Below the pieces are notes generated by a model, which had not been told where the DNA came from, did not search any database, and saw only the letters and a list, made by a program, of their open reading frames with translations. Position numbers and translations under genes: made by a program. Positions 16,709 through 25,616 of a stretch of DNA of 64,000 bases are shown here, in pieces. The stretch's first letter is position 1, and each line of letters opens with the position of its first letter. Origin of the DNA: CALGLS01 sp965222105 (GTDB lineage: Bacteria > Bacteroidota > Bacteroidia > Chitinophagales > Saprospiraceae); assembly GCA_965222105.1 (NCBI GenBank), contig CBDCTQ010000024.1, forward strand, positions 62,001 to 126,000. Reading direction: 5' to 3'.

Positions 16709-17085
16709 GTCCTTCCTTCTGATTATCAACCACTTATCAGTATTTGCTTCCGACGAATGCCCTGATCGCTGCTTTTAGCAATACGGGTAATTCATATTCT
16801 TAGAAATCCATATACGACCCGAAACGAAGAATGTTCCGGTAACATGCGGAGAAAATGGGCTTTTTATCGAAGGGCAAGCGATGGGATTGTGTGATAGCAC
16901 AGGGTAGGATTGGGGCAACATTAGTAGATGTTGTGAACCAGGGGTTGAATTTTATTTTGGGCAGTCAGAAGGCAGAAGTCAGATCGTTCCCGCAGGGCGG
17001 GACTGTCAGAAGTCAGACTGCCTTCTAACGCAATTAATGCGAGTGGCATAGCCTGACCTCTGACAGCGAAGCGGTCTGACGTTCA
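16709..17085. other. Intergenic region holding repeat copy 2
   Basis: 377 bp between the small lipoprotein and the permease stop. The left two-thirds show no recognisable feature. The right part is the dispersed repeat at 16939-17076. Confidence 0.5.
16939..17076 (+). repeat. Dispersed intergenic repeat, copy 2
   Basis: The inverted-orientation relative of 9728-9815. It shares the core CGCAATTAATGCGAGTGGC and AGGGGTTGAATTTTATTTTG with small changes. It has an internal 37-base expansion with the palindromic word TCCCGCAGGGCGGGA and repeated AGTCAGA words. It ends about 10 bp beyond the 3' end of the permease gene and could supply an RNA hairpin there. Confidence 0.75.
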
Positions 17086-18366
17086 TCACTCCCGCATGGC
17101 CTCTACCAACCCATCTCCTACCAAGTTGAAACCCGCCACTGTCAAAAATATCGCCAGCCCCGGAAAGACGGTAAGCCACCAATACGAAATATGTTGTCGA
17201 CCCTCGCTGAGAAGCTTTCCCCAGGTCGCCTCATCCGGCCCCAGCCCCAAAAACGACAGTGCCGATTCCGACAATATCGCCCCGGCCACCCCAAAGGCAA
17301 GAACGATCAACGCTGGAGCCAATACATTCGGCAAGGCATGCCGCCAGATGATGCGCCTAGATGCATATCCCAACACCTGAGCTGCTTCAATGTATTGGAG
17401 TTGACGCACTTTCAACAACTCGCCCCGGACAAACTGGGCAATGGTCGGCCAGAAGATCAATCCCAGTACCAGGCTGATGCTAAAGATCGACTTGCCCGCC
17501 AGCAAAGGCAATACCGCCAACAATAAAAACAGGCCAGGTATCGTATTCATGGCCTCTATCAAACGCATAATGAGCAGATCAACACTCACCTGCACCCGGT
17601 GCCCCAGCCAGGAATACCGTTCCAGCGGCCGTGCCAATACGTTTAATAACAATACAATTGCAAAAAAGAGTCCCATCCGAACAACCCATTCCCAGAACTG
17701 CGCATCGCCTTCGACCAGCAAGTAACTGCGGACCCAAAAAGCATAGTAAAACCCCATCAAGAGTCCCAACAAATTGAAGATCAATCGAACGCGGGACATG
17801 CGCATCCGCCCGTCGCCATAGTAGCCAGCTAGCGCCCCTATAAAAAAACCGATCAATCCGGCAATGAGCATCGACAAAACCCCCACCACCAACGAAACTC
17901 CCGCCCCACGGATCATGCCGGCAGCCACATCTTGGCCCAGCGCATCGGTGCCCAGCCAATGGCGGAACCGCAGAGAGCGCACTTCCTGCTTGCCAAATGG
18001 ACTTCTGCCCGGATTGGCCTTATCGATATTGGCAGGGTGATAGGGAATGGGGGCCCTTATGGCGGACTCGTATTGGGTATGGAGCCAGTCGAAGGTAGCC
18101 AAACCACCCGACCACTTGCCCAACCCCGCTTCCACCAACAGGCTTTTGAAGGCGGGAAAATGGTGCTGTCCGTTCAGTTTTGCGTAAAGCGGTTTGTCAT
18201 TTGCCAGAAATGGCCCCAGCAACGCCACGATCACCAACAATAGGCACCCGCGCCATGCCCAAAGAGCCAGCCTGCTTCTTTTGTACCGTTGCCAGATCAG
18301 GTCGGTGTATCGCCTGCCAGCCAAGCCAGTTACTTGTCCTTTCAAGGTTGATTTATTTTTGAACAA
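17086..18366 (-). CDS. Peptide-type ABC transporter permease (OppC/DppC-like)
   Basis: A 426-residue inner-membrane permease, longer than the usual ~300 because of an enlarged periplasmic loop after TM1. The entry motif GTDALGQDVAAGMIRGAGVSL and the EAA loop EAAQVLGYASRRIIWRHALPN (contact site for the ATPase) identify the family. The only in-frame start left is TTG 18366 (FKNKSTLKG); a stop lies three codons further up, inside the MITE-like element that abuts this codon. The insertion may therefore have replaced the original start region. It is the last gene of the long minus-strand run. Confidence 0.88.
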   Translation of the reverse strand: MFKNKSTLKGQVTGLAGRRYTDLIWQRYKRSRLALWAWRGCLLLVIVALLGPFLANDKPLYAKLNGQHHFPAFKSLLVEAGLGKWSGGLATFDWLHTQYESAIRAPIPYHPANIDKANPGRSPFGKQEVRSLRFRHWLGTDALGQDVAAGMIRGAGVSLVVGVLSMLIAGLIGFFIGALAGYYGDGRMRMSRVRLIFNLLGLLMGFYYAFWVRSYLLVEGDAQFWEWVVRMGLFFAIVLLLNVLARPLERYSWLGHRVQVSVDLLIMRLIEAMNTIPGLFLLLAVLPLLAGKSIFSISLVLGLIFWPTIAQFVRGELLKVRQLQYIEAAQVLGYASRRIIWRHALPNVLAPALIVLAFGVAGAILSESALSFLGLGPDEATWGKLLSEGRQHISYWWLTVFPGLAIFLTVAGFNLVGDGLVEAMRE

Positions 18367-18554
18367 TAGACATTATGAACAGAAATTTTGTATGCAGCCT
18401 GAATGCCCTTTTTTGCCTACCCTACGTCACATCCCTGTCTGGCCGCCAGGCGAGGCTCGCCTTCGTAGCTAAGGCTACGAGGCTCCGGGTGTTCCTTGGT
18501 TAGACAAAAAATTGCTCTTCAGTTGCTATACAAAAAATCCATTCATAGTGTCTA
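18367..18554 (+). repeat. MITE-like element, copy A (188 bp)
   Basis: Bounded by TA on both sides, with about 27-bp imperfect terminal inverted repeats: TAGACATTATGAAC at the left and TTCATAGTGTCTA at the right, each followed inward by ATTTTGTAT / ATACAAAAAAT. It is nearly identical to the reverse complement of 25445-25610. It carries about 22 extra bases in the middle (GTCTGGCCGCCAGGCGAGGC region). It has no coding capacity. TA boundaries suggest mobilisation by an IS630/Tc1-mariner-type transposase. It fills the gap between the two permease genes. Confidence 0.8.
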
Positions 18555-18596
18555 ATATGTGGTGATTCTTTTTACAGTCGGAATACCCCGGCGCTA

Positions 18597-20018
18597 TCAG
18601 GGTCCAAATTTTACCCGGGGGTCTGCCCAGGCATAACAAATGTCTGCCAGCAGGTTGGCTCCCATCGTCAGGATGGCTATCAGCAACAAAACAGTGTACA
18701 CCACCGGCCAGTTTTGATCCATCAACGCATCGAACATCAACCGCCCCATGCCCGGGATGGCAAAAATATACTCCACGATGACCGATCCGGCCAATAACCG
18801 GGGGATGATCAGCGCCAGCATACTGATAAGAGGAAACAGCGCATTGCGGAAAGCATGTTTCCACAACACGGTGTTGACGGGCAATCCTTTAGCGCGTGCT
18901 GTTTTCACAAAATCCATATTCAGTACCTCCAGCATGCTGCTGCGTATCTGGCGGCTCACGTAGGCCAGCGACGAATAGGTCAGGCAAAAAACCGGCAACA
19001 CCAAATGCGACGCCCGCTCCCAGAACCGATCCCAAAAAGGAGCGGACTGCCTCAACTCCCCCAGCCCCGGCCCGGCAAACCAGTCGAGCCAATGGCCATA
19101 CTCCGGCGTAGTGAAAAACACCAGCAATAGCGTGGCCACCCAAAAGGCCGGCATAGAATAAATGGCAAATAACAATAATGAAACAAACCGGTCGGCCCGG
19201 CCCCCTTTCCGGTCGGCCAGATAAATACCCAGCGGAATACTCAATAAAAAAATAAAAAACAACGAAAGCAGATTCATGATCAACGTCCACCACAGAGCAT
19301 CTCCTATTTTTCGGGACACCGGCTGGAGGTCGGCATAGCTGATGCCAAAATTGCCCCGGAAAAACCCCATGATCCAATGGTGATATTGGTTGTCGAACCC
19401 CCACCACTTGATTTTGGGAAGGTAGAGCTTTCCGGGAGTGGCCGTCTTTTTCAATTTGGAATAAGCTGCCGACAAGGAGACGATGGCTCCCCGCAATTCG
19501 GCCGACAGACGATCAGTGGATGCTCCACTGGAAAGCAAACCGAGATACCGGCTGATCTCCGCATCGTCGTACTGAACAAACAAATGGCCACAATGGCGGC
19601 GCACCTCAATAAAGTCGTCGTTGCGCAGGTCGTTGGGAGTGTGGCGAATGGCGGCATCCAGTTGCAGCAGTTGGTGGTAGTATTGTTGGATCTCCGGCCA
19701 ATTTCCGTATTGATCGATCAGTCGGGAGAGGGTATGCTGATAGTCCCGAACGGTAATGCGATGGAAGGTATCTGGAAAAGCAGCCGAAGTCAGACTGAAA
19801 TAGAAAGCGGGCTTGTCGAGTCCCATTTGTACGGCCATGCTGTGGTAGGCTTCGGGATCGGTGAGCAACCCTTCCTGCATACCCGGAATGCCTTCTGGCA
19901 AACGCCTCAAAACCGGATCGCCCGGCGTCATTTTACTCAAGGCAAATACCAGTAGCGATACCAATATTAGGTTGGGAAAAAAAAGCAACAGCCGCTTGAT
20001 GAAATAACGGGACATCAT
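18597..20018 (-). CDS. Peptide-type ABC transporter permease (OppB/DppB-like)
   Basis: A 473-residue permease. The N-terminus (MMSRYFIKRLLLFFPNLILVSLLVFALS then TPGDPV) and the loop KTARAKGLPVNTVLWKHAFRNA with its EAA-like ATPase contact identify OppB/DppB. About 150 extra residues lie between TM1 and TM2 (about 80-230), predicted periplasmic, as in other Bacteroidota members. It precedes the OppC-like gene, with which it should form a heterodimer for peptide import. No ATPase gene is present anywhere in the window. Confidence 0.9.
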   Translation of the reverse strand: MMSRYFIKRLLLFFPNLILVSLLVFALSKMTPGDPVLRRLPEGIPGMQEGLLTDPEAYHSMAVQMGLDKPAFYFSLTSAAFPDTFHRITVRDYQHTLSRLIDQYGNWPEIQQYYHQLLQLDAAIRHTPNDLRNDDFIEVRRHCGHLFVQYDDAEISRYLGLLSSGASTDRLSAELRGAIVSLSAAYSKLKKTATPGKLYLPKIKWWGFDNQYHHWIMGFFRGNFGISYADLQPVSRKIGDALWWTLIMNLLSLFFIFLLSIPLGIYLADRKGGRADRFVSLLLFAIYSMPAFWVATLLLVFFTTPEYGHWLDWFAGPGLGELRQSAPFWDRFWERASHLVLPVFCLTYSSLAYVSRQIRSSMLEVLNMDFVKTARAKGLPVNTVLWKHAFRNALFPLISMLALIIPRLLAGSVIVEYIFAIPGMGRLMFDALMDQNWPVVYTVLLLIAILTMGANLLADICYAWADPRVKFGP

Positions 20019-20248
20019 CCGGTAAAGATATGGAATTCGTTGGGCTCCTGGGAAAGTTCGAGAAAAGGGCTTTCCTGTAAAATACCATATTCCTCGAATT
20101 TTATATCATAAGATTTCCGCAAACGAACGCAAAGAAGACGCTTTTGCATCTTTTACGCAAAGAGCTATACGAGCGCCCCTGATCTGTCGGCGGGGTAGAA
20201 AGATGTAATTTGCGTTTTCTGATGAAGCCATAAGTTCAGGAATAAAGA
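20019..20248. other. Spacer between jetD and the OppB-like gene
   Basis: 230 bp without a gene. It holds AT-rich stretches and the words AAGAAGACGC and GCAAAGAG but no clear terminator. Its length suggests either a separate promoter for the permeases or a scar of the event that brought jet and opp genes together. Confidence 0.4.
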
Positions 20249-21409
20249 TCAAAATTTGCAGTCCTTTTGCAACCGGCTTATCAGATAGGACTGCGAAATA
20301 TGTTCCTGTTCCAGCCGGTTTTTATCTGTTTGGCACAAAAACGCGTAGCAGGCTCTTTCCGCATCGGTTAGTCGCGACAGATCCATAGCGGTCGGCGCGC
20401 TTTTGTTATTTACCGCAAAGGGGGCAAAGGCATGATAGACGTCCAGGTCCATCAACAGCGAACGCGTCTGCGGAAAATAGCCCCGCAATTGGTGCAGCAT
20501 TTGAAACCCCTGCGCGTCGAGGTCACCCCAGAAAAATATCGGCACTTGTTTCAACCATTGCACGTTTTTCAGCAGCTCGACGGCAAACCCCTTGCCCCAG
20601 ATAACCAACCCCTTGGTATGGGATGGAAACGAGAGAAATGTCAGTTTGTTTTCTACCACAAATACGACATTGCTGCGTACCTGGAGTTGTTGGAGTTGCG
20701 AAACCGGCAAAGACAGGTCGGTCATAAAAGCCGGAATGTCATCGATGGCGTTTTGGTCGAGTGTGCGGATGCGTACCACCGGCTCATCGTATCGAAGTCC
20801 GAATCGTTTTTCAAAATTCTTCTCCTGGGGGGAAAGGGCATTTGGCGGAAGCACAGCGAGCAGAAGATCGTTGAGGATGCCTTTGTGTTGCTCAACAAAT
20901 TTGGTATGCACTTCTATGGGCAACTCCCGTGGGTATTGATCCGGGAAAGGATGGTGCAGAAAAAAATCAACTACCTTGAGCAGGTCTGGCCAGATGGCCA
21001 GGTGGGCGATGAGTTTGAGGGGCTGCCTTTCGACAAATGGCAGGAGCAGCGGTACGCTTCGGCCTGTGTAGGCCACTTGCCGGATGAAGCGGGCAAACTC
21101 CGTGTTTTTTCCAAGGAAGGCGAGGTAGTCTTCCTGTGTGGGAAAATAAATGCGCTGAGGCATCGACCGCCTGCCAGCCCGTCGGGTGTTTACCTCCCGG
21201 AGTTCGACTTCAAAGCCGAAGCCCTTCTTGGTTTTGGAGGCATCCATCAGCTCTTTCATACCCGCGTAGAGGGCTTCCACCGGCATATTGCTCCGGCCTT
21301 TATTGCCGACTATGGGCAGCGGGAAAAAATCCCGTTCTTGTAAATGACTTGTTAGAAATTCGCCATACTTTCGCAAAGCCTTTTGCCGTATCTGTGCTGG
21401 CGTAATCAT
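20249..21409 (-). CDS. jetD: Wadjet anti-plasmid protein JetD (DUF3322/DUF2220, TOPRIM nuclease)
   Basis: 386 residues from ATG 21409, which overlaps the jetC stop as ATGA. The N-terminal DUF3322-like arm (MITPAQIRQKALRKYGEFLT) is followed by a C-terminal TOPRIM-like DUF2220 domain. The metal ligands are E253 (VVENKLTFLSFP) and D296/D298 (FFWGDLDAQGFQML). In known Wadjet systems JetD is the endonuclease that cuts small circular DNA after the JetABC SMC-like motor has extruded it. Length and motif order match type I JetD. The upstream in-frame extension overlaps jetC and is rejected. Confidence 0.93.
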   Translation of the reverse strand: MITPAQIRQKALRKYGEFLTSHLQERDFFPLPIVGNKGRSNMPVEALYAGMKELMDASKTKKGFGFEVELREVNTRRAGRRSMPQRIYFPTQEDYLAFLGKNTEFARFIRQVAYTGRSVPLLLPFVERQPLKLIAHLAIWPDLLKVVDFFLHHPFPDQYPRELPIEVHTKFVEQHKGILNDLLLAVLPPNALSPQEKNFEKRFGLRYDEPVVRIRTLDQNAIDDIPAFMTDLSLPVSQLQQLQVRSNVVFVVENKLTFLSFPSHTKGLVIWGKGFAVELLKNVQWLKQVPIFFWGDLDAQGFQMLHQLRGYFPQTRSLLMDLDVYHAFAPFAVNNKSAPTAMDLSRLTDAERACYAFLCQTDKNRLEQEHISQSYLISRLQKDCKF

Positions 21410-24400
21410 TTGACCTGTTGTTGTTTGGCTTTTTCTTTTTCTGCGAGGTAGACCGACTTTGGCATATCGAATACTTCCGAGTTGCGGTTTTTCCGGTTGT
21501 GAACGTAGTGGATCGTTTCGATGTAAGGTTCGGCCAGGTTGATCTTGTCTAGTGGGGTGACTACCATCAACTGCAAATGCAACTGCCGGAACAGCTCCAG
21601 GGCATACAAAGCGTTTTTCTCGTCTACCTTGCTGAATGCTTCGTCGATCACGGCAAACCGCAGTGATCTCCGCTGGCTGTTGTCGTTGCGGATGCCAAAC
21701 TGATAGGCGATGGCCGACGCCAGAATGGTGTAAGCGAGCTTGGCCTTTTCGCCTCCTGACAAGCTCTGGCTGTCGACATAATATTTGAATTCCTGATCGT
21801 CGGAGCGAAAACGCTCTATGGCACCAAACTCCAACCAGTTGCGCACGTCGGTAACCTTTTTGCGCCAAAGCTCGTTGGCCGACAACTCTTCGATGATGCG
21901 CTTAATGCGTTTGAAACTGGCTTCCAGCTCCTTGTCATCGCCCAGCACGAGTTTTCCGGGATCGGGCATGGCCTGGCGCAACAATTGTTTGAACTCCCTG
22001 ACGGCCTGGTCGCGGGTGAGGTGCATGTCGAGTTGGATGTAGGTGACGGGGTTGGTGCCAAAATCTATGTTGCGCAACGACTGGTTGATCGTTTCGATGC
22101 CTTCGCGGATGAGGGTTTCCTGATTGTCGAGACCGGTTTTGAAGTTGGCGATGTCGAAAATGAGCCGTTCGTTGAGCCAGTCTTTAAACCGTTGTTGGAA
22201 TTTGGGGAGGTCTTCTTCGCTTATTTTTCGGTGCAATTGTACAAACGACTTTAACCAGTTGACATCGGCCCGCAGGTCGAGGGTGTAGGCAGTCCAGTTG
22301 GGATGTTTTTCCAGAATGGCGGGGGTTGGGTTGATGAACAATTGCATGGCCTTTTCGATGGTGCTGGCGCTTTTGTCGAGCAGGCGTTGTTGTTTGGTGA
22401 GTTGGTCGCGGATGAGTTTGACGGTTCGTCGCTCTTCGGTCGGCAGGTTGGAAAGGGTCAGTTTTTCCAGGTTGGCGTATTGGCTTACAACCGAATTCAG
22501 TTCAGCAGAGATCTTGCCGGGGTTTTCTTTCAGGTAGTTGATGGCTTCCTGCAGTTGGGTTCGGTAGTGTTCGAGTCGGTCGTTTAGCCGCCCTTTGTCT
22601 TCGATGAGTTTTTCGCGGTTTTTATCCAGCTCGGCGATGGTTTTTTCCACTTCTTCCTGCCGTTGCCGGAGTGCTTTTAGCTGATTGGAGCTTTTTAGTA
22701 GGGCCTGTTTTTCGCTTTCGTTTTGTTTGATCTCTTTGGCAGTACGCTTCCAGTCTATCTCGCTGAAAGCCTTAACGTCGTCGAACCGAAGGAGAACGTC
22801 GCGTTGTTCCATCAATTTTTTTGCGGAAGCTTTCCTGTTTTTGATATTACGGCGGCATTGCTCATAGGCATCGTGGACTTCTGTTAGATTTTTTTTCACC
22901 TGGGCGATGGTGGCCTTGTTGTCCCATCCCAGTATGTAGTGGCTGGAGGAGCTGCGTTTGGGGTGATCGTCGCGGTGATGGAAGTTTCTGTTTTTAACCA
23001 GGCCTTTGGAGTTGATGCCCCGGTCGTATCGGTGAATGGTTTTGAAGCCTTCCAGGCAGATGTAATCGTATTGTTGGATGAGGTGTTGCCGAAGCCATCC
23101 GGCAAAAGGGTGGCTGTCTTTGATGTCAATTTTTTCCAGCAGACTGTCCTTGCTCATTTGTTGTTGGAGTGGAAGGGGTGGCTTTACTTTCAAAAAGCTG
23201 ATCCTGCCATTGAGTTTGCTGCGATGCACCCATTCCACAATGCGGTCGTAGTGCTGTTCTTCTACGAGGAGAGACATGGCCAGGGGCCGAAGGAGTTGTT
23301 CCACATAGGGTTCCCATTGGGCAGCAGCCTCTGGGTTGAGCTGGATGAGCTCGGCGGCAAAGGGGATGGCTTTTTCTTTCAGTCCGGTTTTTTGCAGCAA
23401 TGCTTCGCGGATGCGTACCTGCTCGAGGGGCAGCCGGTTTTGGCGTTGCTGGAGGGAAGTCAGCAGGTTTTGGAGTTCCTCTTGCCGGGTAGATAGCTGG
23501 AGGAGTTCCAATTCGAGGCTGGCTCTGTTTTTTTCGAGTGCGTCCTGTTGTTGCTGTACCTGATCGCGGAGCTTGGCAGCTTGTTTGAGGTTTTTGTAAA
23601 ATTGTTGTTCGGTGAGGGCAAAAGTCAGGTTCAGCTTTTCCGTCATTTGTTGGTACCGGTTGGCCTGCACTTTTTGTTGGGCGCTGGTATCGGTCAGCAA
23701 TTGGATTTGCCGGTCGAGGTTTTGCAATTGTCCGTGGGCTTTGTCGTTGCTGATGTCGATGAGTATTTTATCGCGCTCCTCTTGAAGCCGGCGTATTTGT
23801 TTTCGTTTGTTTTCGATCTGGTCTTCCTTTCGGCGGATATTCATTTCCCTTTCCGCGACAGCATGGGTGTAAATGTCTTGTTTTTTGATGTAAAAAAACC
23901 GGATCAGGTGTTGGCTGGCTTGTTCCAGCTGGGTGACCTTTTTGCTAAGGGCGCGGTGTTTTTGTCCTTCATCGACGATGGGTTGCAGCAATTCCAGTTG
24001 TTGGCGTGCGTGTTCGATGGCCTGATAAGAGGAGAGGAGGTTTTCGTAGTTGTTTCGCAGTTTGACAAACTCTTCCTCCGGGTTCATTTCCTCCAGCATA
24101 TTGGTGCGGATAAAGTCGTTGAGGTTGCCCAATACTTTGATCCCGACTGTTTGTGAAAACAAGCTGAGTGCTTTTTCTGATTTGAGTCCAAATGCTTTGG
24201 AAAAGTGGTCGCTGTATTTGGCGAAGCTGTCAAATTCCAGGGTGCTGGTCGATTTTTTCAACCGACGTTTCCAGGCACCGGAAGTATCCATTGGGGTGAA
24301 ATGGGTTTCAATGTCGAGGGGTTGGGAGGCGACGAAGTAGGCCCGTTTCAAGGCGTGGTTGGTGTACCATCTCACTTGAGCCAGAGTGATGTGATTGTTG

Positions 24401-24774
24401 GTAGCCGCGTTGTAAAAAACGCCGATAAGGATGGAGTAAGCATTGTCGCGGTCGCGCAGGTACTGGGTGTTGGCGGTCAGGCCGCTGTCGCTCTGGAGGT
24501 TGGAATACGCTCCGCGGGTATAGGAGTTTTCGTCGCGCTCCCGCTTTCTGTCGCTGCCCGACGACTGGTTGTAGTGGCGTTTGGCAGGGGGGACCAGCAG
24601 GGTAATGATGGCGTCGACCAGGGTGGTCTTTCCAGAACCATTGGCTCCGGTGAGGAGGGTGTTTTTTCCGTCCGGTTCGAGCCGCCAGATGTTTTTGTCG
24701 AAGGTACCCCAGTTGAATACCTCGGCATATTGCAGTCGAAAGCCGCCATGATGTACCATTCCGTTTTGACTCAT
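21406..24774 (-). CDS. jetC: Wadjet protein JetC (SMC/MukB-like ATPase)
   Basis: A 1122-residue SMC-like ATPase. Walker A is GANGSGKT (about 43-50). Two long coiled-coil arms flank a central hinge region around 440-620, including PFAGWLRQHL and KNRNFHHRDDHPKRSS. The signature LSGGEKAKLAYTILASAIAY and Walker B LRFAVIDEAFSKVDEKN lie near the C-terminus. It is the loop-extruding motor of Wadjet. I chose ATG 24774 (MSQNGMVHHGG); a TTG 15 codons upstream is also in frame. It overlaps jetD by 4 nt. Confidence 0.93.
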   Translation of the reverse strand: MSQNGMVHHGGFRLQYAEVFNWGTFDKNIWRLEPDGKNTLLTGANGSGKTTLVDAIITLLVPPAKRHYNQSSGSDRKRERDENSYTRGAYSNLQSDSGLTANTQYLRDRDNAYSILIGVFYNAATNNHITLAQVRWYTNHALKRAYFVASQPLDIETHFTPMDTSGAWKRRLKKSTSTLEFDSFAKYSDHFSKAFGLKSEKALSLFSQTVGIKVLGNLNDFIRTNMLEEMNPEEEFVKLRNNYENLLSSYQAIEHARQQLELLQPIVDEGQKHRALSKKVTQLEQASQHLIRFFYIKKQDIYTHAVAEREMNIRRKEDQIENKRKQIRRLQEERDKILIDISNDKAHGQLQNLDRQIQLLTDTSAQQKVQANRYQQMTEKLNLTFALTEQQFYKNLKQAAKLRDQVQQQQDALEKNRASLELELLQLSTRQEELQNLLTSLQQRQNRLPLEQVRIREALLQKTGLKEKAIPFAAELIQLNPEAAAQWEPYVEQLLRPLAMSLLVEEQHYDRIVEWVHRSKLNGRISFLKVKPPLPLQQQMSKDSLLEKIDIKDSHPFAGWLRQHLIQQYDYICLEGFKTIHRYDRGINSKGLVKNRNFHHRDDHPKRSSSSHYILGWDNKATIAQVKKNLTEVHDAYEQCRRNIKNRKASAKKLMEQRDVLLRFDDVKAFSEIDWKRTAKEIKQNESEKQALLKSSNQLKALRQRQEEVEKTIAELDKNREKLIEDKGRLNDRLEHYRTQLQEAINYLKENPGKISAELNSVVSQYANLEKLTLSNLPTEERRTVKLIRDQLTKQQRLLDKSASTIEKAMQLFINPTPAILEKHPNWTAYTLDLRADVNWLKSFVQLHRKISEEDLPKFQQRFKDWLNERLIFDIANFKTGLDNQETLIREGIETINQSLRNIDFGTNPVTYIQLDMHLTRDQAVREFKQLLRQAMPDPGKLVLGDDKELEASFKRIKRIIEELSANELWRKKVTDVRNWLEFGAIERFRSDDQEFKYYVDSQSLSGGEKAKLAYTILASAIAYQFGIRNDNSQRRSLRFAVIDEAFSKVDEKNALYALELFRQLHLQLMVVTPLDKINLAEPYIETIHYVHNRKNRNSEVFDMPKSVYLAEKEKAKQQQVK

Positions 24775-24820
24775 AGATAAAAGTGGTATTGGTGGTGAAG
24801 TACTGGTATCACAGGGCAAG

Positions 24821-25405
24821 TCATTGCGCTAGTTTTGCTTTGATCTCTTCCAGTTTTTCGCTATTGATCTTTGCTTTGACGATCCGTTTAACTTCAAAAG
24901 TGCGTATCCCTTCTTCGTATTGCTGAACTTCAATTTCCTTTAAAAAACCCAAATCGGCGACCGACTTGACCACCTGCTCCAGTTTTTCCAACAGTCTGAT
25001 CTCGTCGCTCCGGTCTCCAAAAAATACTTCGATCCGCTCGCGCATGTCCCGGTTGGTGAGAAACAACTTATGTGTATCCGTATTTTGTACGTCAAATTCT
25101 TCCAGTGCTTCGCGGAGTATGACGAGCAGGAGCGTTTGCTCGTAGGTGAGCGGCATTCGGCGTACCAGCCGGGCTACGCCTGAGACTTCTCCCTCAAACT
25201 CGTCGGGCTGCGACAGAAATGCAAACCCCTCCGATTCGTTGATGACCAACTCTACACCAATGGCTGCAAAGTAATTGCGGATCTGATGTTGAAAGCCAAT
25301 AAGTTCTTGCCATTGCTTGCGGTTGTCTTCATAGATGACGGACTGCAACAACTTTATTATGACGTTGGCATAGGGCTTTACTCTTGCGGTGCCAGGTGGT
25401 TCCAT
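24821..25405 (-). CDS. jetB: Wadjet protein JetB (DUF4194, kite-type subunit)
   Basis: A 194-residue protein matching DUF4194. The core has winged-helix character: GFAFLSQPDEFEGEVSGVAR, RLVRRMPLTYEQTLLLVILR and EIRLLEKLEQVVKSVADLGFL. JetB is the MukE-like partner that bridges JetA and JetC in the type I complex. It starts at ATG 25405. The 211-bp gap from jetA is made mostly of the MITE-like element at 25445-25610; without it the gap would be about 45 bp. It ends 46 bp before the chosen jetC start. Confidence 0.9.
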   Translation of the reverse strand: MEPPGTARVKPYANVIIKLLQSVIYEDNRKQWQELIGFQHQIRNYFAAIGVELVINESEGFAFLSQPDEFEGEVSGVARLVRRMPLTYEQTLLLVILREALEEFDVQNTDTHKLFLTNRDMRERIEVFFGDRSDEIRLLEKLEQVVKSVADLGFLKEIEVQQYEEGIRTFEVKRIVKAKINSEKLEEIKAKLAQ

Positions 25406-25444
25406 TTGTATCGGATTGGTGAGTTTTTAATTTTTAAAATTCAA

Positions 25445-25610
25445 TAGACATTATGAATAGATTTTTTGTATAGCAACTGAATAGGAATTTTTTGTCTAAC
25501 CAAGGAACACCCGGAGCCTCGTAGCCCTAGCTACGAAGGCGAGGATGTGACGCAGGGTAGGCAAAAAAGGGCATTCAGGCTGCATACAAAATTTTTGTTC
25601 ATTATGTCTA
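25445..25610 (-). repeat. MITE-like element, copy B (166 bp)
   Basis: The reverse-complement relative of 18367-18554, lacking its central ~22 bases. Ends are TAGACATTATGAATAG and TTGTTCATTATGTCTA, again bounded by TA. Internal palindromic words AGCCTCGTAGC and GCTACGAAGGC let the RNA fold into a long hairpin. It lies 6 bp after the jetA stop and 39 bp before the jetB start, inside the Wadjet operon. Confidence 0.8.
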
Positions 25611-25616
25611 ATATAA

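Noticed and set aside
24819..24824. ATG at 24824 overlapping the jetB stop as a jetC start
   Set aside because: It is out of frame with jetC; ATG 24774 is in frame and precedes the conserved N-terminus.
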